A stretch of 64,000 bases of DNA from Corynebacterium occultum (GCF_009734425.1 NZ_CP046455.1:124001-188000), one strand, 5' to 3'; shown: positions 36,217 through 45,177, numbered from the stretch's first letter. Notes: a model not told the origin generated them from the letters alone. Numbers and translations are program-made.

Positions 36217-36851
36217 GCAACGCCAAGCAGGAGATCCTTGCCCGACTGCGTTCGTCGCTTGACGACGCCCCCGCAGTGTCGGAGGTACCGCGGGAATACC
36301 GTCAGACCTCGGAAAAGCCGGCCGAGCAGGTACTCGAGATGATGGAGGACCGACTGGTCGACTACAAGGCCAATGTCTTCCATGAAACATCCCTGAGCAT
36401 CGCGGGAAGGATCGATGCGCTGCTCGGCAAAGACGCCACCTTCGTGATCCCCGAGGGCCTCGAACCTTCCTGGCTGCCGGAAAGCGATCACCGCACCATC
36501 ATCGTGGAGTCCCGGGATGAGCGCGTCGGCATGACCTTGAGTGTGCGGGAACTCAATGATGTCGCCGCCGTCATCACCTCCTCCACGGTCTCCTGCGCCG
36601 AGACCGGCACCATCTTTCTCTCCGGGAAGACGGACGAGGGCCGTCGTGCCATCAGCCTGGTACCTGATCACCACATCTGCGTGGTGGCGGTGGACTCGGT
36701 GGTGGAACTGATCCCCGAGGCCCTGGCCAGGGTGGAGCCCACCGCCCCGATCACCATGATCTCCGGGCCCTCGGCGACCTCCGACATCGAATTGGAGAGA
36801 GTGGAGGGGGTCCATGGGCCGCGCACCCTGGACGTGATTTTACTGAGTTAG
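36213..36851 (+). CDS. lutC: Lactate utilisation protein C (LUD domain)
   Basis: The 212-residue protein is the third subunit of the lactate oxidase complex. It has the LUD domain features L-N-D-V-A-A-V-I-T-S-S-T-V-S-C-A-E-T-G-T near 110-129 and the terminal G-P-S-A-T-S-D-I-E-L-E-R-V-x-G-V-H-G-P. It is translationally coupled to lutB. Codons for S-L-D-D-A-P near the N-terminus contain a 16-of-17 copy of the intergenic motif at 36257-36273. A GGGAGAG/CTCTCCC hairpin follows the stop. Confidence 0.92.
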   Translation: MSNAKQEILARLRSSLDDAPAVSEVPREYRQTSEKPAEQVLEMMEDRLVDYKANVFHETSLSIAGRIDALLGKDATFVIPEGLEPSWLPESDHRTIIVESRDERVGMTLSVRELNDVAAVITSSTVSCAETGTIFLSGKTDEGRRAISLVPDHHICVVAVDSVVELIPEALARVEPTAPITMISGPSATSDIELERVEGVHGPRTLDVILLS

Positions 36852-36857
36852 TCCGGT

Positions 36858-36877
36858 GGGAGAGGCTGATCTCTCCC
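36858..36877 (+). terminator. Possible terminator of lutABC
   Basis: GGGAGAG and CTCTCCC form a 7-bp stem with a six-base loop, 7 bases after the lutC stop. Only CCGGGTTT follows, so the T-tract is weak. Confidence 0.45.
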
Positions 36878-36883
36878 GGGTTT

Positions 36884-36962
36884 CAGGCAAAATGGGTCGA
36901 TCTATCCCACTGCAAACGATTGCAAATCTCGAGAGGAGGCATAGATCGACCGATTTTGCCTG
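36884..36962. repeat. Long inverted repeat after lutC
   Basis: Arms of 22 nt at 36884-36905 and 36941-36962 are complementary except at one position (36894 against 36952). They enclose 35 bases that include two TGCAAA direct repeats. No T-tract follows and no target-site duplication flanks it. It could be a large operator, an RNA stem-loop or a remnant of a mobile element. Confidence 0.7.
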
Positions 36963-37039
36963 TCACGGACTGTCAGGGTCAGTCGTGGCCTGGCAGAGTG
37001 GGGGTTCACGGCACCGGAACACCCTGAGGAGACCCCCTG

Positions 37040-37588
37040 ATGAGCACCGAAACCTTCCTAACCCCGGCCGAGTTGGACATCCTCCGGGGTCTGCTCGGCC
37101 AGGAACTCAGCTCCTATGGCACTGACCTGGAGATCGATGAAGGCCTGGCAGCCTTCGATGTGTGGCTGGAGTGTGAGCAGGGTTGGGTGCACCTGGCCTA
37201 TGAGGAAACCGTCGTGGATTTCGATGCCGGTTTCGAGAATGTGGAGTCCCTGCTCCGCATCCACCCCCAGGGCGGGGAGTTCCCCGGCTGGGAATCCCAC
37301 GACCTGAAGGGGCGAATCACAAAAATCACCAGGATCCAGGACAAGATCACGGCCGTCGACAAGCTCGAGGAGGCCGTGGCCTGGGAATGGTGGCGGGAAT
37401 CGGGCCTGCGCTTCACCCTGGACTCCGGTCAGGAGCTGATCATCCACCGTGCCGCCACCGTCAACGGTGAGGTGCGGATGCGGGCCGGGGACGCCGGCGG
37501 GGTGGAGCCGGACCCGATCCCCAAGCGGCCCTTCCAGGAGGGGCAGAAGCGGCGCTATGAATTTGAGCGCCGCGAGGTGGAACTCTAG
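37040..37588 (+). CDS. Uncharacterised soluble protein
   Basis: The 182-residue acidic protein has no motif I recognise. It has W-L-E-C-E-Q-G-W-V-H-L-A-Y-E-E strand-rich sequence in the first half and a charged tail ending K-R-R-Y-E-F-E-R-R-E-V-E-L. No signal peptide or membrane segment is seen. GGAG lies 9-10 bases before the ATG and codon use matches neighbours, so it is probably a real gene. The 22-nt inverted repeat lies within its upstream region. Its stop overlaps that of the convergent CNNM gene by 4 bases. Confidence 0.65.
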   Translation: MSTETFLTPAELDILRGLLGQELSSYGTDLEIDEGLAAFDVWLECEQGWVHLAYEETVVDFDAGFENVESLLRIHPQGGEFPGWESHDLKGRITKITRIQDKITAVDKLEEAVAWEWWRESGLRFTLDSGQELIIHRAATVNGEVRMRAGDAGGVEPDPIPKRPFQEGQKRRYEFERREVEL

Positions 37589-38634
37589 TCGGACCTGCTC
37601 CGGTCCAGTTCCTCCTCAATGCTGGGCCACAACTGGCGCAGCATATAGTCCCAGGTGATCACACCCCGGACACTGTGGCCGTTATTCACCGAGATGACCA
37701 CACCCAGCTGTTCATTCCGGGTGCGCATCTGCTCCAGCGCCTCCCGCAGGGTGGCATCCTCCGGCAGGGTCAGAGTGGGGCGGGACCACTCCAGCACGGA
37801 TACCGATTTCTCGGCGCCCAGGGTGTCGCGCACATGGACCATGCGGGGAACGTCCCAGGAGGGGTCGTCGAGAAGCACCCGCAGGTGCCCGGAACGCTGC
37901 GCGGCGGCATGCACCTCCGCCACCGTCGCAGCTGCGGACAAGGTGGTGGGATCATTGTCGGGGTGGTCGATGACCTCCGCGAGGGTGGTCTTCTCCAACT
38001 CGATGACACCGGTGATCTGGGTGGCCGCAGCCTCATCCAGGGTGCCGGTGGACTGGGAATGCTTGACCAGCAGACGCAGCGTCTCGGCATCATAACCACG
38101 CGCAGCGGCACGCTCCACCGGCTCCTCCCCAGCCTTCCGGACCAGGGCGTTGGCCATCTGGTTGATCCACTTCAGCAGGGGACGGAAGATATTGATGAAA
38201 CCCCGCGCCGGGAGTGCGATGGCGCGGAGCGCGGACTCCGGGTGGGCGATGGCCCAGGATTTCGGCGCCATCTCACCGACCACCAGGTGCAGGAAGGTGA
38301 CCACGAAGAGCGCCAGGATGAAGGCGATGACATCAGCCACCCCCAGCGGGATTCCCAACAGCTCGAAGAGCGGCATCAGCGCATCATGCACCCAGGGTTT
38401 GGTGATCGCACCGAGTGCGAAAGTACAGACGGTGATGCCCAGCTGGGCGCCGGCGAGCATCATGGTCAGCTCATTGAGGCTGCGCAGCGCAGCACGTGAG
38501 GAGCGGGAGGTTTCCGCGGTTTCCTCCAGCCGGTTGCGTCTCGCCGCCAGCAGAGCGAACTCGATGATGACGAAGAAGGCGGAGAGGACGATCAGCAGGA
38601 TCGTCGCGGGTAGTGCGACATACCATTCAGTCAT
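37585..38634 (-). CDS. CNNM/TlyC-type transporter with CBS pair (downstream paralogue)
   Basis: The 349-residue protein has a DUF21 membrane domain with about four helices (1-150; V-G-E-M-A-P-K-S near 115) and a C-terminal CBS pair (about 200-340). It lacks most of the CorC/HlyC domain that the neighbour has at its end. DUF21-CBS proteins move or sense Mg2+/Co2+. It begins 3 bases after the upstream paralogue's stop, so the two are cotranscribed and may form a heterodimer. Confidence 0.88.
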   Translation of the reverse strand: MTEWYVALPATILLIVLSAFFVIIEFALLAARRNRLEETAETSRSSRAALRSLNELTMMLAGAQLGITVCTFALGAITKPWVHDALMPLFELLGIPLGVADVIAFILALFVVTFLHLVVGEMAPKSWAIAHPESALRAIALPARGFINIFRPLLKWINQMANALVRKAGEEPVERAAARGYDAETLRLLVKHSQSTGTLDEAAATQITGVIELEKTTLAEVIDHPDNDPTTLSAAATVAEVHAAAQRSGHLRVLLDDPSWDVPRMVHVRDTLGAEKSVSVLEWSRPTLTLPEDATLREALEQMRTRNEQLGVVISVNNGHSVRGVITWDYMLRQLWPSIEEELDRSRSD

Positions 38635-38637
38635 GGT

Positions 38638-40032
38638 TTAGCGTTCCTCCTCGGTCGGCTCTTCCGATTCCTCGGAAGGAAGGATCTCAATGAGCTGGAT
38701 CCGGACGCTGGTGGGCACATTGCGTTCGATCTCCTCGATGCGGATGCGCAGGATCCGCCGTGGGGACTCACCGGCCTCGATGAAGTCCTCCGGCTCCGCG
38801 GCGAGCTCGATCTCATGGATCTCACCGGCCTCGACCAATCCACCGGAGTGGGAGAAGAGCAGACCTGAGATGGTCTCGAAGTCCCCTTCGGGCAGGTCAT
38901 GGCCCACCGCGCGGGCCACCTCATCAAGGGGGGTGTCACCATCGACCAGCCACTCATCCTCCCGGGTGAGGGTGATCTCCTCGGTCTGGGAGAGATCGTG
39001 CTCATCGGAGACATCCCCGAGGATCTCCTCGGCCAGGTCCTCCAGGGTGATGATGCCGATGAACCCGCCATACTCATCAATGACACAGCCCAGCTTCTCA
39101 TTGCGTTCCCGCAGCTCATCAACCACATCGGGGAGTCCCATGAACTCCGAGACCACCACGGCCTCACGCATCAGCTCCGTCACCGAGGCATCCTCGGGGA
39201 CCTCGGTGTCGAGCAGGTCAATGAGGTGGATGACACCGATGGGTTCATGTTCCTCATCAATGACCGGGTAGCGGGTGTGGGCGTTGGCCATCAGGTCCCG
39301 GGCCTCGGCGATGGTGGTCTCCGGGCTCACGGCATCCGCCCGGGAACGGGGGATCATCGCATGACCGACGTCATGCCCGGGGAAGTCCAGCAGCCGGTCC
39401 AGCACCAGATAGGTGTGGGCGCTGAGCTCACCGCTTTCCCGTGAGGTGGTGACGATATGCCCCAGGTCCTCGGTGGTGGCGGAGGAATCGATGTCCTCCA
39501 CCGGCTCAATGCGCAGCAACCGCAGCAGGGCATTGGAGGAGAGGTCGAAGAAGCGGATCATCCAGCCGGTCAACTTCAGGTAGACCGAGGTGGAGGGGGC
39601 CAGCGCCAACGCGGACTTCAAGGGGGCCGCGATGGTGTAATTCTTCGGGAAGAGCTCACCGAAGATCATCTGCACGATCGTGGACAACCCCAGAGCCAGG
39701 ATGGTTCCCACACCCACGGCCACCGCGGTGGACACACCCACCCCGCCCAGCAGCACACCCAGAGATTCACCGACCAGGGGTTCCGCGATGAAACCGACCA
39801 GCAGGCCGGTGACGGTGATGCCCAACTGGGCGCCGGAGAGCATGAAAGAGGTTTTCTCGGTGATGGCCAGGGCACGTACCGCTTTGGGGTCCCCAGTGTC
39901 TGCCCGGGCGCGGAGCTGGGTGCGGTCCACCGACATATAGGCGAATTCCTGCGCCACGAAGAAGCCGTTGAGAACGATGATCAATCCGATCACCAACAAA
40001 CCCAGGAGCAGGGTGATCACAGCCGTCATCAT
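38638..40032 (-). CDS. CNNM/TlyC-type transporter with CBS and CorC domains (upstream paralogue)
   Basis: The 464-residue protein has a DUF21 membrane domain (1-190: L-N-G-F-F-V-A-Q-E-F-A, F-G-E-L-F-P-K-N-Y), a CBS pair (about 215-345; H-T-R-Y-P-V-I-D) and a C-terminal CorC/HlyC domain (about 360-450; D-E-W-L-V-D-G-D-T-P-L-D-E-V). It is the full-length member of the tandem pair. Magnesium homeostasis is the usual role; older haemolysin names are misleading. The last 20 residues are very acidic. Confidence 0.9.
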   Translation of the reverse strand: MMTAVITLLLGLLVIGLIIVLNGFFVAQEFAYMSVDRTQLRARADTGDPKAVRALAITEKTSFMLSGAQLGITVTGLLVGFIAEPLVGESLGVLLGGVGVSTAVAVGVGTILALGLSTIVQMIFGELFPKNYTIAAPLKSALALAPSTSVYLKLTGWMIRFFDLSSNALLRLLRIEPVEDIDSSATTEDLGHIVTTSRESGELSAHTYLVLDRLLDFPGHDVGHAMIPRSRADAVSPETTIAEARDLMANAHTRYPVIDEEHEPIGVIHLIDLLDTEVPEDASVTELMREAVVVSEFMGLPDVVDELRERNEKLGCVIDEYGGFIGIITLEDLAEEILGDVSDEHDLSQTEEITLTREDEWLVDGDTPLDEVARAVGHDLPEGDFETISGLLFSHSGGLVEAGEIHEIELAAEPEDFIEAGESPRRILRIRIEEIERNVPTSVRIQLIEILPSEESEEPTEEER

Positions 40033-40258
40033 GATTCCACCCGCCTCAGCACGTTTTGTTCTTCAGTGTGGGCGGGCCAGATAGATCGTCCGGGAGGCTC
40101 CATATGGAGTCAAAACCTCTTCTTCAATTTCAGGTGTCAAGTTCAGGTGTCAAGGGCTTAAAAACACTGTCAGTCTACAGAGAAAGATCGGCTGCGTGGG
40201 GGCCTGGATATTTCCTGGGGGGCAGCGCTGATCGGATCCCTGTCCTAGACTTTCTGAT

Positions 40259-40924
40259 ATGAGCACCAGCTTCGATCAGGTCAAGGGAACTGCCCGCCCA
40301 CTGCACCGCGCCCTGGTGGCCGCCGGATACCCGGATCTCGAATCGCTTCACGACGTCCCCCATGAAAAGCTCGCCGCCCTGCACGGGGTAGGCAGTCGCG
40401 GTCTGGAGCGGATCCAGGCCGCGCTCCTGGAACGTGGTCTGAGCCTGCGCGGGGAGATCCCCACAACAGCACCGGGCGGTGCCCGGATCACGGCCGGGCA
40501 CACCGGCAAGAATGCCGCCGACATCAAGACCCACCCCACCGAGGTTGATCCGGTCGAATACATCGAAAGTCTGGATACTCCGCGCCGCGTGGAACATGGA
40601 CGACAGCTGCTGGAGATCTTCAACCGGGTGACCGGGGAAAAGCCGGTGATGTGGGGTCCCTCCATGATCGGTTATGGGCAGGTCCACTATGAGTCCCACA
40701 CCGGCCGCGAGGGGGACTGGTTCCACCTGGGTTTCAGCCCTCGCAAAGCCAAACTCACCCTCTACGGGTTGAAGGATTCCCCGGGTTCAGAGGAACTTCT
40801 GCCGAAGCTGGGGAAGTACACCGTTGGCGCGGGGTGCATCTACCTCAACAAACCCGAGGACATCGACCTTGAGGTGCTGGCCGAGATGATCGCCGAAGCA
40901 TGGCGTAACCAACCGGAGGACTGA
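40259..40924 (+). CDS. Helix-hairpin-helix plus DUF1801 protein
   Basis: The 221-residue protein fuses an N-terminal helix-hairpin-helix segment (R-P-L-H-R-A-L-V-A-A-G-Y ... L-H-G-V-G-S-R-G-L-E-R-I, residues 13-55), as in the RNA polymerase alpha C-terminal domain, to a DUF1801 (YdhG-like) domain (about 95-215; M-W-G-P-S-M-I-G-Y-G). The molecular function is unknown; the first part may bind DNA. ATG 40259 is 7 bases after TAGACT (40246-40251), giving a leaderless mRNA. Its codons for S-L-H-D-V-P contain a copy of the 17-nt motif at 40345-40361. Confidence 0.8.
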   Translation: MSTSFDQVKGTARPLHRALVAAGYPDLESLHDVPHEKLAALHGVGSRGLERIQAALLERGLSLRGEIPTTAPGGARITAGHTGKNAADIKTHPTEVDPVEYIESLDTPRRVEHGRQLLEIFNRVTGEKPVMWGPSMIGYGQVHYESHTGREGDWFHLGFSPRKAKLTLYGLKDSPGSEELLPKLGKYTVGAGCIYLNKPEDIDLEVLAEMIAEAWRNQPED

Positions 40925-40990
40925 AAGCCGGGCTGTGCGGAGATGGCTAGGGTGGGCTCAGATCACCCCAGCCGATGGAAGGACGCAGCC

Positions 40991-41347
40991 ATGAGTGAGC
41001 TCAATGACCATCCCTATGCCCCCGCCAAGCGGGTCGCCAACCATATTTTTGTTTCCGGGGCCTTGTCGGTGGACCGGGACTATCAGCCCGTTCAAGGCCG
41101 GAACGAGGCGATGGCCGCGGCCCTGGAACGGATGCGGGAACGTCTGGCCACCGCCGGGGGAAAACTCGAGGATGTGGTGAAACTGACCTACTTCGTCACT
41201 GATGTCACCCTGCGGGAGGAGGCTAATGAGCAGTTCCGGGAGCACTTCATGGCATCCCGGCCGGCCCGCTCCTTCGTGGAGGCCTCCGCACTGCCCTATG
41301 GCGCCAGCGTGGAGATTGACGCCATCGCCATCCTGTCGGAGGAGTGA
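40991..41347 (+). CDS. RidA-family protein (second paralogue)
   Basis: The 118-residue protein has the YjgF/RidA fold, with Y-A-P-A-K-R-V-A-N-H-I-F-V-S-G-A at the N-terminus, V-V-K-L-T-Y-F-V-T-D-V near 68-78, R-P-A-R-S-F-V-E-A-S-A-L near 94-105 and a final V-E-I-D-A-I-A-I strand. R-S-F-V replaces the R-x-A-V of true RidA deaminases but retains the Arg. GGAAGGAC lies before ATG 40991. It follows the DUF1801 gene by 66 bases. Confidence 0.85.
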   Translation: MSELNDHPYAPAKRVANHIFVSGALSVDRDYQPVQGRNEAMAAALERMRERLATAGGKLEDVVKLTYFVTDVTLREEANEQFREHFMASRPARSFVEASALPYGASVEIDAIAILSEE

Positions 41348-41370
41348 GACACCGCTACCAAGGGGGCTGC

Positions 41371-41889
41371 TCAGTCCTGGTAAGGGGAGCCGAAGGCCTG
41401 GTGGTAGCTGACGGATCCCTGCGGCACTGAGCTATCGCAGAGGTTCATGGCGAGCAGTTCACCGGCCGGGGCGGCGCGGTAGGCCAGGCCCTCGATGACC
41501 TCGAAACCGAAGCGCCGGTAGAAGTCCGGGTCACCGAGAGACACCACCCCACCGGCTCCGCCTTCCCGCAGCTCCTGCAATGCCTGGCCCATCAGGCTCC
41601 CTCCGATGCCGGCATTTTGCCGTTCCGGATCCACCGCCACCGGGCCGAGACCGTACCAGCCCCCGGTGCCATCGGAGATGAGGACCGGGGAGGCGGCGAT
41701 ATAGCCCACCACATCGAACCCCTGGATTGCGACGAGCGACAGGGAGAGGACATCAGCGTCCCGTAGACCCTCCACGATCTGTGGGGCATTATGTGCCGAG
41801 TGTCGGGCGGTTTCATAGGAACGGGCGACCAGGCGGTGGATAGAGGAAATATCCTCCTCAGCTTCACGACGAATCCATAGCTTCTCCAT
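41371..41889 (-). CDS. GNAT-family N-acetyltransferase
   Basis: The 172-residue enzyme has the GNAT core: W-I-R-R-E-A-E-E-D start strand, L-G-P-V-A-V-D-P-E-R-Q-N-A-G-I-G-G-S-L near 81-99 for acetyl-CoA binding, and Y-R-R-F-G-F-E near 128-134. It resembles YhbS-type predicted acetyltransferases, whose substrates are unknown. The ATG is 7 bases after TACTAT (41897-41902 on the complementary strand), a leaderless start. Confidence 0.88.
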   Translation of the reverse strand: MEKLWIRREAEEDISSIHRLVARSYETARHSAHNAPQIVEGLRDADVLSLSLVAIQGFDVVGYIAASPVLISDGTGGWYGLGPVAVDPERQNAGIGGSLMGQALQELREGGAGGVVSLGDPDFYRRFGFEVIEGLAYRAAPAGELLAMNLCDSSVPQGSVSYHQAFGSPYQD

Positions 41890-41954
41890 GGCACCGATAG
41901 TACGGGGCGCCGCTGAGAACTTGTTCCGGGGTGTTCGGATCCCTGGCTGAAATG

Positions 41955-41984
41955 ACGAAACCCCAGGTCTATTTGACCTGGGGC
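41955..41984 (-). terminator. Terminator of malE
   Basis: CCCCAGGTC and GACCTGGGG form a perfect 9-bp stem with a five-base AT loop 40 bases beyond the malE stop; on the minus strand TTTCGTCATTT follows. Confidence 0.75.
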
Positions 41985-42023
41985 TCCGAAATCTTCCCCA
42001 CCACGGGGTGGGGAGCAGGGGTT

Positions 42024-43193
42024 TTAAGCCTGGGCGGCGGCCTTCACTGCGGCACTGACGGCCGGGGCGACGCGCGGATCGAGCGGGGAGGGCACGATGT
42101 AGCCGGCGTTGAGATCATCAGCGGCGATCTCGGCGATGGCAGCGGCGGCGGCCAGCTTCATCTCCGGGGTGATGGACTTGGCTTCAGCGGCCAGCGCACC
42201 GTGGAAGATGCCGGGGAAAGCCAGCACATTGTTGATCTGGTTCGGCAGGTCACTGCGGCCGGTGGCGACGACGCCACCATAGCGGTGGGAGAGCTCCGGG
42301 TCGATCTCCGGGGTCGGGTTGGCCAGGGTGAAAAGGATCGGCTTCGCCGCCATCAACTTCAGGGATTCCTCACCGATATTGCCGCCGGAGACACCGATGA
42401 AGGTGTCGGCGTCGGTGAAGGCTTCGTTGATGCCGCCGGTGATGCCCCGCGGGTTGGTCTTGGCCGCCAGGGTCTCCTTCACCGGGCCGAGGTTCTCACG
42501 ACTCTCGTGGATGATGCCACGGGAATCCAGGACCACGATGTCCTGGGCGCCAGCACCGAGCAGCATGTCGACGATGGCGACACCGGCTGCACCGGCACCG
42601 GAGATGACGATGCGCAGGTCAGCGATCTCACGATCCAGCACCTTGGCGGCGTTGCGCAGGGCGGCAAGGGTCACGATGGCGGTACCGTGCTGGTCATCGT
42701 GCATGACCGGGATGTCCAGGCGCTCGATCAGCTTGCGCTCCACCTCGAAGCAACGCGGGGCCGAGATGTCCTCCAGGTTGATGCCACCGAAGGAAGGTGC
42801 CAGGGCTGCGATGGTGTCGACGAGTTCATCGACCTCGCGGATATTGAGCACCAGGGGGACGGCCTTCAGGCCGGCGAAGGCGTTGAAGAGCTGGGCCTTG
42901 CCCTCCATGACGGGCAGGGAAGCCTGCGGTCCGATATCTCCGAGGCCGAGGACTGCGCTGCCATCAGAGATGACGGCGATGGTGTTGCCGACACCGGTGT
43001 GGGTGCGGGCCACGGCGGGATCTTCGGCGATGGCCTGACAGACGGTGGCCACACCCGGGGTATAAGCGATGGAGAGGTCCCGCATGTTCTCCAGGGGGCG
43101 GGCGGAGGAGATGTTGAGCTTGCCACCCTCGTGGGCCTCAAAGATCTCTTTCCGGCTCAAGGGCTGGATGGACTGGGCGGTCGGAGTGGACAT
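42024..43193 (-). CDS. malE: NAD(P)-dependent malic enzyme
   Basis: The 389-residue enzyme decarboxylates malate to pyruvate. It matches C. glutamicum MalE closely: E-I-F-E-A-H-E-G-G-K-L, Y-T-P-G-V-A, G-L-G-D-I-G-P-Q-A-S-L-P-V-M-E-G-K near 75-90, H-D-D-Q-H-G-T-A near 155 and the nucleotide motif G-A-G-A-A-G near 190. The start is set at ATG 43193 because the distance to E-I-F-E-A then equals that in the homologue; three more in-frame Met or Ile codons lie just upstream. A promoter candidate lies at 43242-43270. Confidence 0.93.
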   Translation of the reverse strand: MSTPTAQSIQPLSRKEIFEAHEGGKLNISSARPLENMRDLSIAYTPGVATVCQAIAEDPAVARTHTGVGNTIAVISDGSAVLGLGDIGPQASLPVMEGKAQLFNAFAGLKAVPLVLNIREVDELVDTIAALAPSFGGINLEDISAPRCFEVERKLIERLDIPVMHDDQHGTAIVTLAALRNAAKVLDREIADLRIVISGAGAAGVAIVDMLLGAGAQDIVVLDSRGIIHESRENLGPVKETLAAKTNPRGITGGINEAFTDADTFIGVSGGNIGEESLKLMAAKPILFTLANPTPEIDPELSHRYGGVVATGRSDLPNQINNVLAFPGIFHGALAAEAKSITPEMKLAAAAAIAEIAADDLNAGYIVPSPLDPRVAPAVSAAVKAAAQA

Positions 43194-43241
43194 GATCATC
43201 ATCTCGCTTTAATCGGCTGAATATATTTGTGCAGTAAACAT

Positions 43242-43270
43242 AAGGTACAGCCCATGCCGGTGTTCACCAA
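43242..43270 (-). promoter_or_regulatory. Candidate malE promoter
   Basis: On the minus strand TTGGTG (43265-43270) and TACCTT (43242-43247) are spaced by 17 bases, giving a leader of roughly 40 bases. Confidence 0.4.
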
Positions 43271-43738
43271 GTGAAAAAGTGTGCGCTGTGTGAACTTTTT
43301 GGCTGAACTGTGTGGATAATTTTGCGAAGCCATGCTTAGCATTGAATATAAATCAACACTTATCTGTCGGTGAGGTGGTTTTGGTGGATTTAAGGCGGGC
43401 CTTGGCGTGGAATTTAATGGGCCTTAACCAACCATCTCCCTTCAACCTGTCCCCGAAAGGCGGGGCGTGGGAAGTCGGGGCTGAAAAGTTGTGTCCGCTA
43501 CCTGCGGAGATGTCTGTCACAGTTGGCTGATGGCAGTTCTGAGAGGAAGGTATTTTCATTGAGTGAATTTTTGCTACCCGAATCTTAACTTTTAGCTAAA
43601 TCACCACAACGGGGCCTCCGGCGAGTCACTCATACTCCATTGTTAAGGAGCCAACCCATTTTGGCGGCACCATATCGGCCATTCTTTCTCCCGCGGAGGA
43701 GGTTCACCCAGACCTGCGGAGCCGAGGCAGCGCCGTCC
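43271..43738. other. Gene-poor AT-richer region upstream of malE
   Basis: About 470 bases hold no convincing gene. Short open frames (for example 43312-43530 plus) lack ribosome sites and similarity. The region is markedly richer in A and T than its surroundings, with runs such as ATTGAATATAAATC at 43340-43353, and contains a small CCCCGAAAGGCGGGG hairpin near 43451. It may hold further malE control sites or a small RNA; none can be assigned. Confidence 0.5.
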
Positions 43739-44968
43739 TCAGCGCCGGGCGAACTCAGGAATATGTTCCGGCCGAAGCCCGATGCCCACCAAGTAGGCGG
43801 GCACCACATTCAGGAAGGGGAGGTGGCGCACCAATCCCAGGATCCGATCCGGGGGAGCGCCTCTTTCACCCTGGAGTACCGGGTCGATCAGGTTCCGATG
43901 CAACAAAAGCTGCAGTCCCTGAGTCAGAAAAACCGCAGGCAACCGTCGATGGCGCACCCTGGCGCAATACTTTTCGGTGTTCTCTCCATTCCGCAACGGT
44001 GCCGCCAATAATCGGGCGGCGGCCACCGCATCCTGAATTGCCACGTTGATGCCGACCCCGCCGACCGGTGACATGGCGTGGGCGGCATCCCCCAGGCACA
44101 GCAGCCCAGGCACATGCCATTTCTTCAGGCGATTCACGCGAACATCAAGATATTTGACCTCATCCATGGTGGAGAGCTCCGCCACCTGTTCGGAGACCTC
44201 CGGCAGCAGCTCCGCGATATCCCAGCGGAAGGCCTCGATCCCACGGGCGCGCAGCTGCGCATCAGTTCCCTTCCTTCCCAGGTAGGCCACCTGGTAGTAA
44301 CCCTCGCGGGGAATGGCGATGATCGCCCGCCCCTTCCCCAGACGGGGCAGCAGATTCGGGGCGATCCCAGGGCCCACCGGAACCCGGCACCACCAGACGT
44401 CCAACTGCACCGGGAAATTGCGGGGGACCAGGTTGACTTTGGGGCGCAAGGTGGACCGGCGGCCGTCGCAGGCGAGCACCAGGTCCGCAAAGATGCTTCC
44501 CTCGACCCCGGAACCTTCCCGGCGGCGGTACCTGACTCCCCTCACCATGCCCTCCGGGGAGCGGATCACCCCGGTGGCTTCGGTGTTCATCCGCAGGGTG
44601 AAGTTGGGCTCCATGGTGGCGGCGGTGGCGAGCAGGTCCAGGAGGTCCCACTGTGGAACCATCGCTATATAAGGGTGCTCAGCCTTGAGCTTGCTGAAGT
44701 CGATGATGGTGGTTGACCTGCCGGCGGAGTCCTTGAATGACATTTTCTCCACCCTGCTCTGCGGCAATTGCCTGAATTGCTCGCCCAGCCCCAGCTCATC
44801 CAGGAGCTGCAGGGTGCTCGGATGCACGGTGTCGCCGCGGAAATCCCGGAGGAAGTCCCCATGCTTTTCCAGGACGGTGACCTGGACCCCACCTCTGGCG
44901 AGGATCAGTCCCGCGAAGATGCCGGCCGGCCCACCGCCGACCACCACGCAGGTTGTCTTCTCTTCCAC
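43739..44968 (-). CDS. FAD-dependent monooxygenase (PHBH/UbiH type)
   Basis: The 409-residue flavoprotein has the N-terminal dinucleotide fold G-G-G-P-A-G (9-14), the middle D-G-R-R-S motif near 168-172 and the second FAD motif G-D-A-A-H-A-M-S-P-V-G-G-V-G-I-N near 293-308. It is an aromatic-ring hydroxylase-like enzyme of unknown substrate. GTG 44968 is chosen because GGAAGG lies 7 bases upstream and the FAD motif follows immediately; an upstream extension has no homology. It is not linked to the hydroxyquinol genes 38 kb away. Confidence 0.85.
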   Translation of the reverse strand: MEEKTTCVVVGGGPAGIFAGLILARGGVQVTVLEKHGDFLRDFRGDTVHPSTLQLLDELGLGEQFRQLPQSRVEKMSFKDSAGRSTTIIDFSKLKAEHPYIAMVPQWDLLDLLATAATMEPNFTLRMNTEATGVIRSPEGMVRGVRYRRREGSGVEGSIFADLVLACDGRRSTLRPKVNLVPRNFPVQLDVWWCRVPVGPGIAPNLLPRLGKGRAIIAIPREGYYQVAYLGRKGTDAQLRARGIEAFRWDIAELLPEVSEQVAELSTMDEVKYLDVRVNRLKKWHVPGLLCLGDAAHAMSPVGGVGINVAIQDAVAAARLLAAPLRNGENTEKYCARVRHRRLPAVFLTQGLQLLLHRNLIDPVLQGERGAPPDRILGLVRHLPFLNVVPAYLVGIGLRPEHIPEFARR

Positions 44969-45177
44969 AGCGCACCTTCCGACCCCGCCACGCCACCAGA
45001 AATAGTTAGGATTCCCCGAACCTAACATGCGCTTTCGCCCACCTGATCTCCTTCTGATCACGGCTGCGCATCAATGCAGATCAACCTCCGAAAATTCGCT
45101 ATCACGAGGAACCTGGAAGGCGATAAACCGGGTAAAGCACACACCCCGCACCCGCCTCCTAGGGAAGGAGGGCTGAG

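Noticed and set aside
37585..40032. Haemolysin function for the tandem CNNM/CBS proteins.
   Set aside because: The DUF21-CBS-CorC layout points to divalent-cation transport or sensing; haemolysin is a legacy name.
43203..43320. GlxR (CRP-type) site TGTGA-N6-TCACA upstream of malE.
   Set aside because: TGTGA and TTCAC halves occur but not with the right order and spacing.
43312..43530. A 72-codon plus-strand frame in the gap upstream of malE.
   Set aside because: It lacks a ribosome site and any protein similarity, and its composition looks non-coding.
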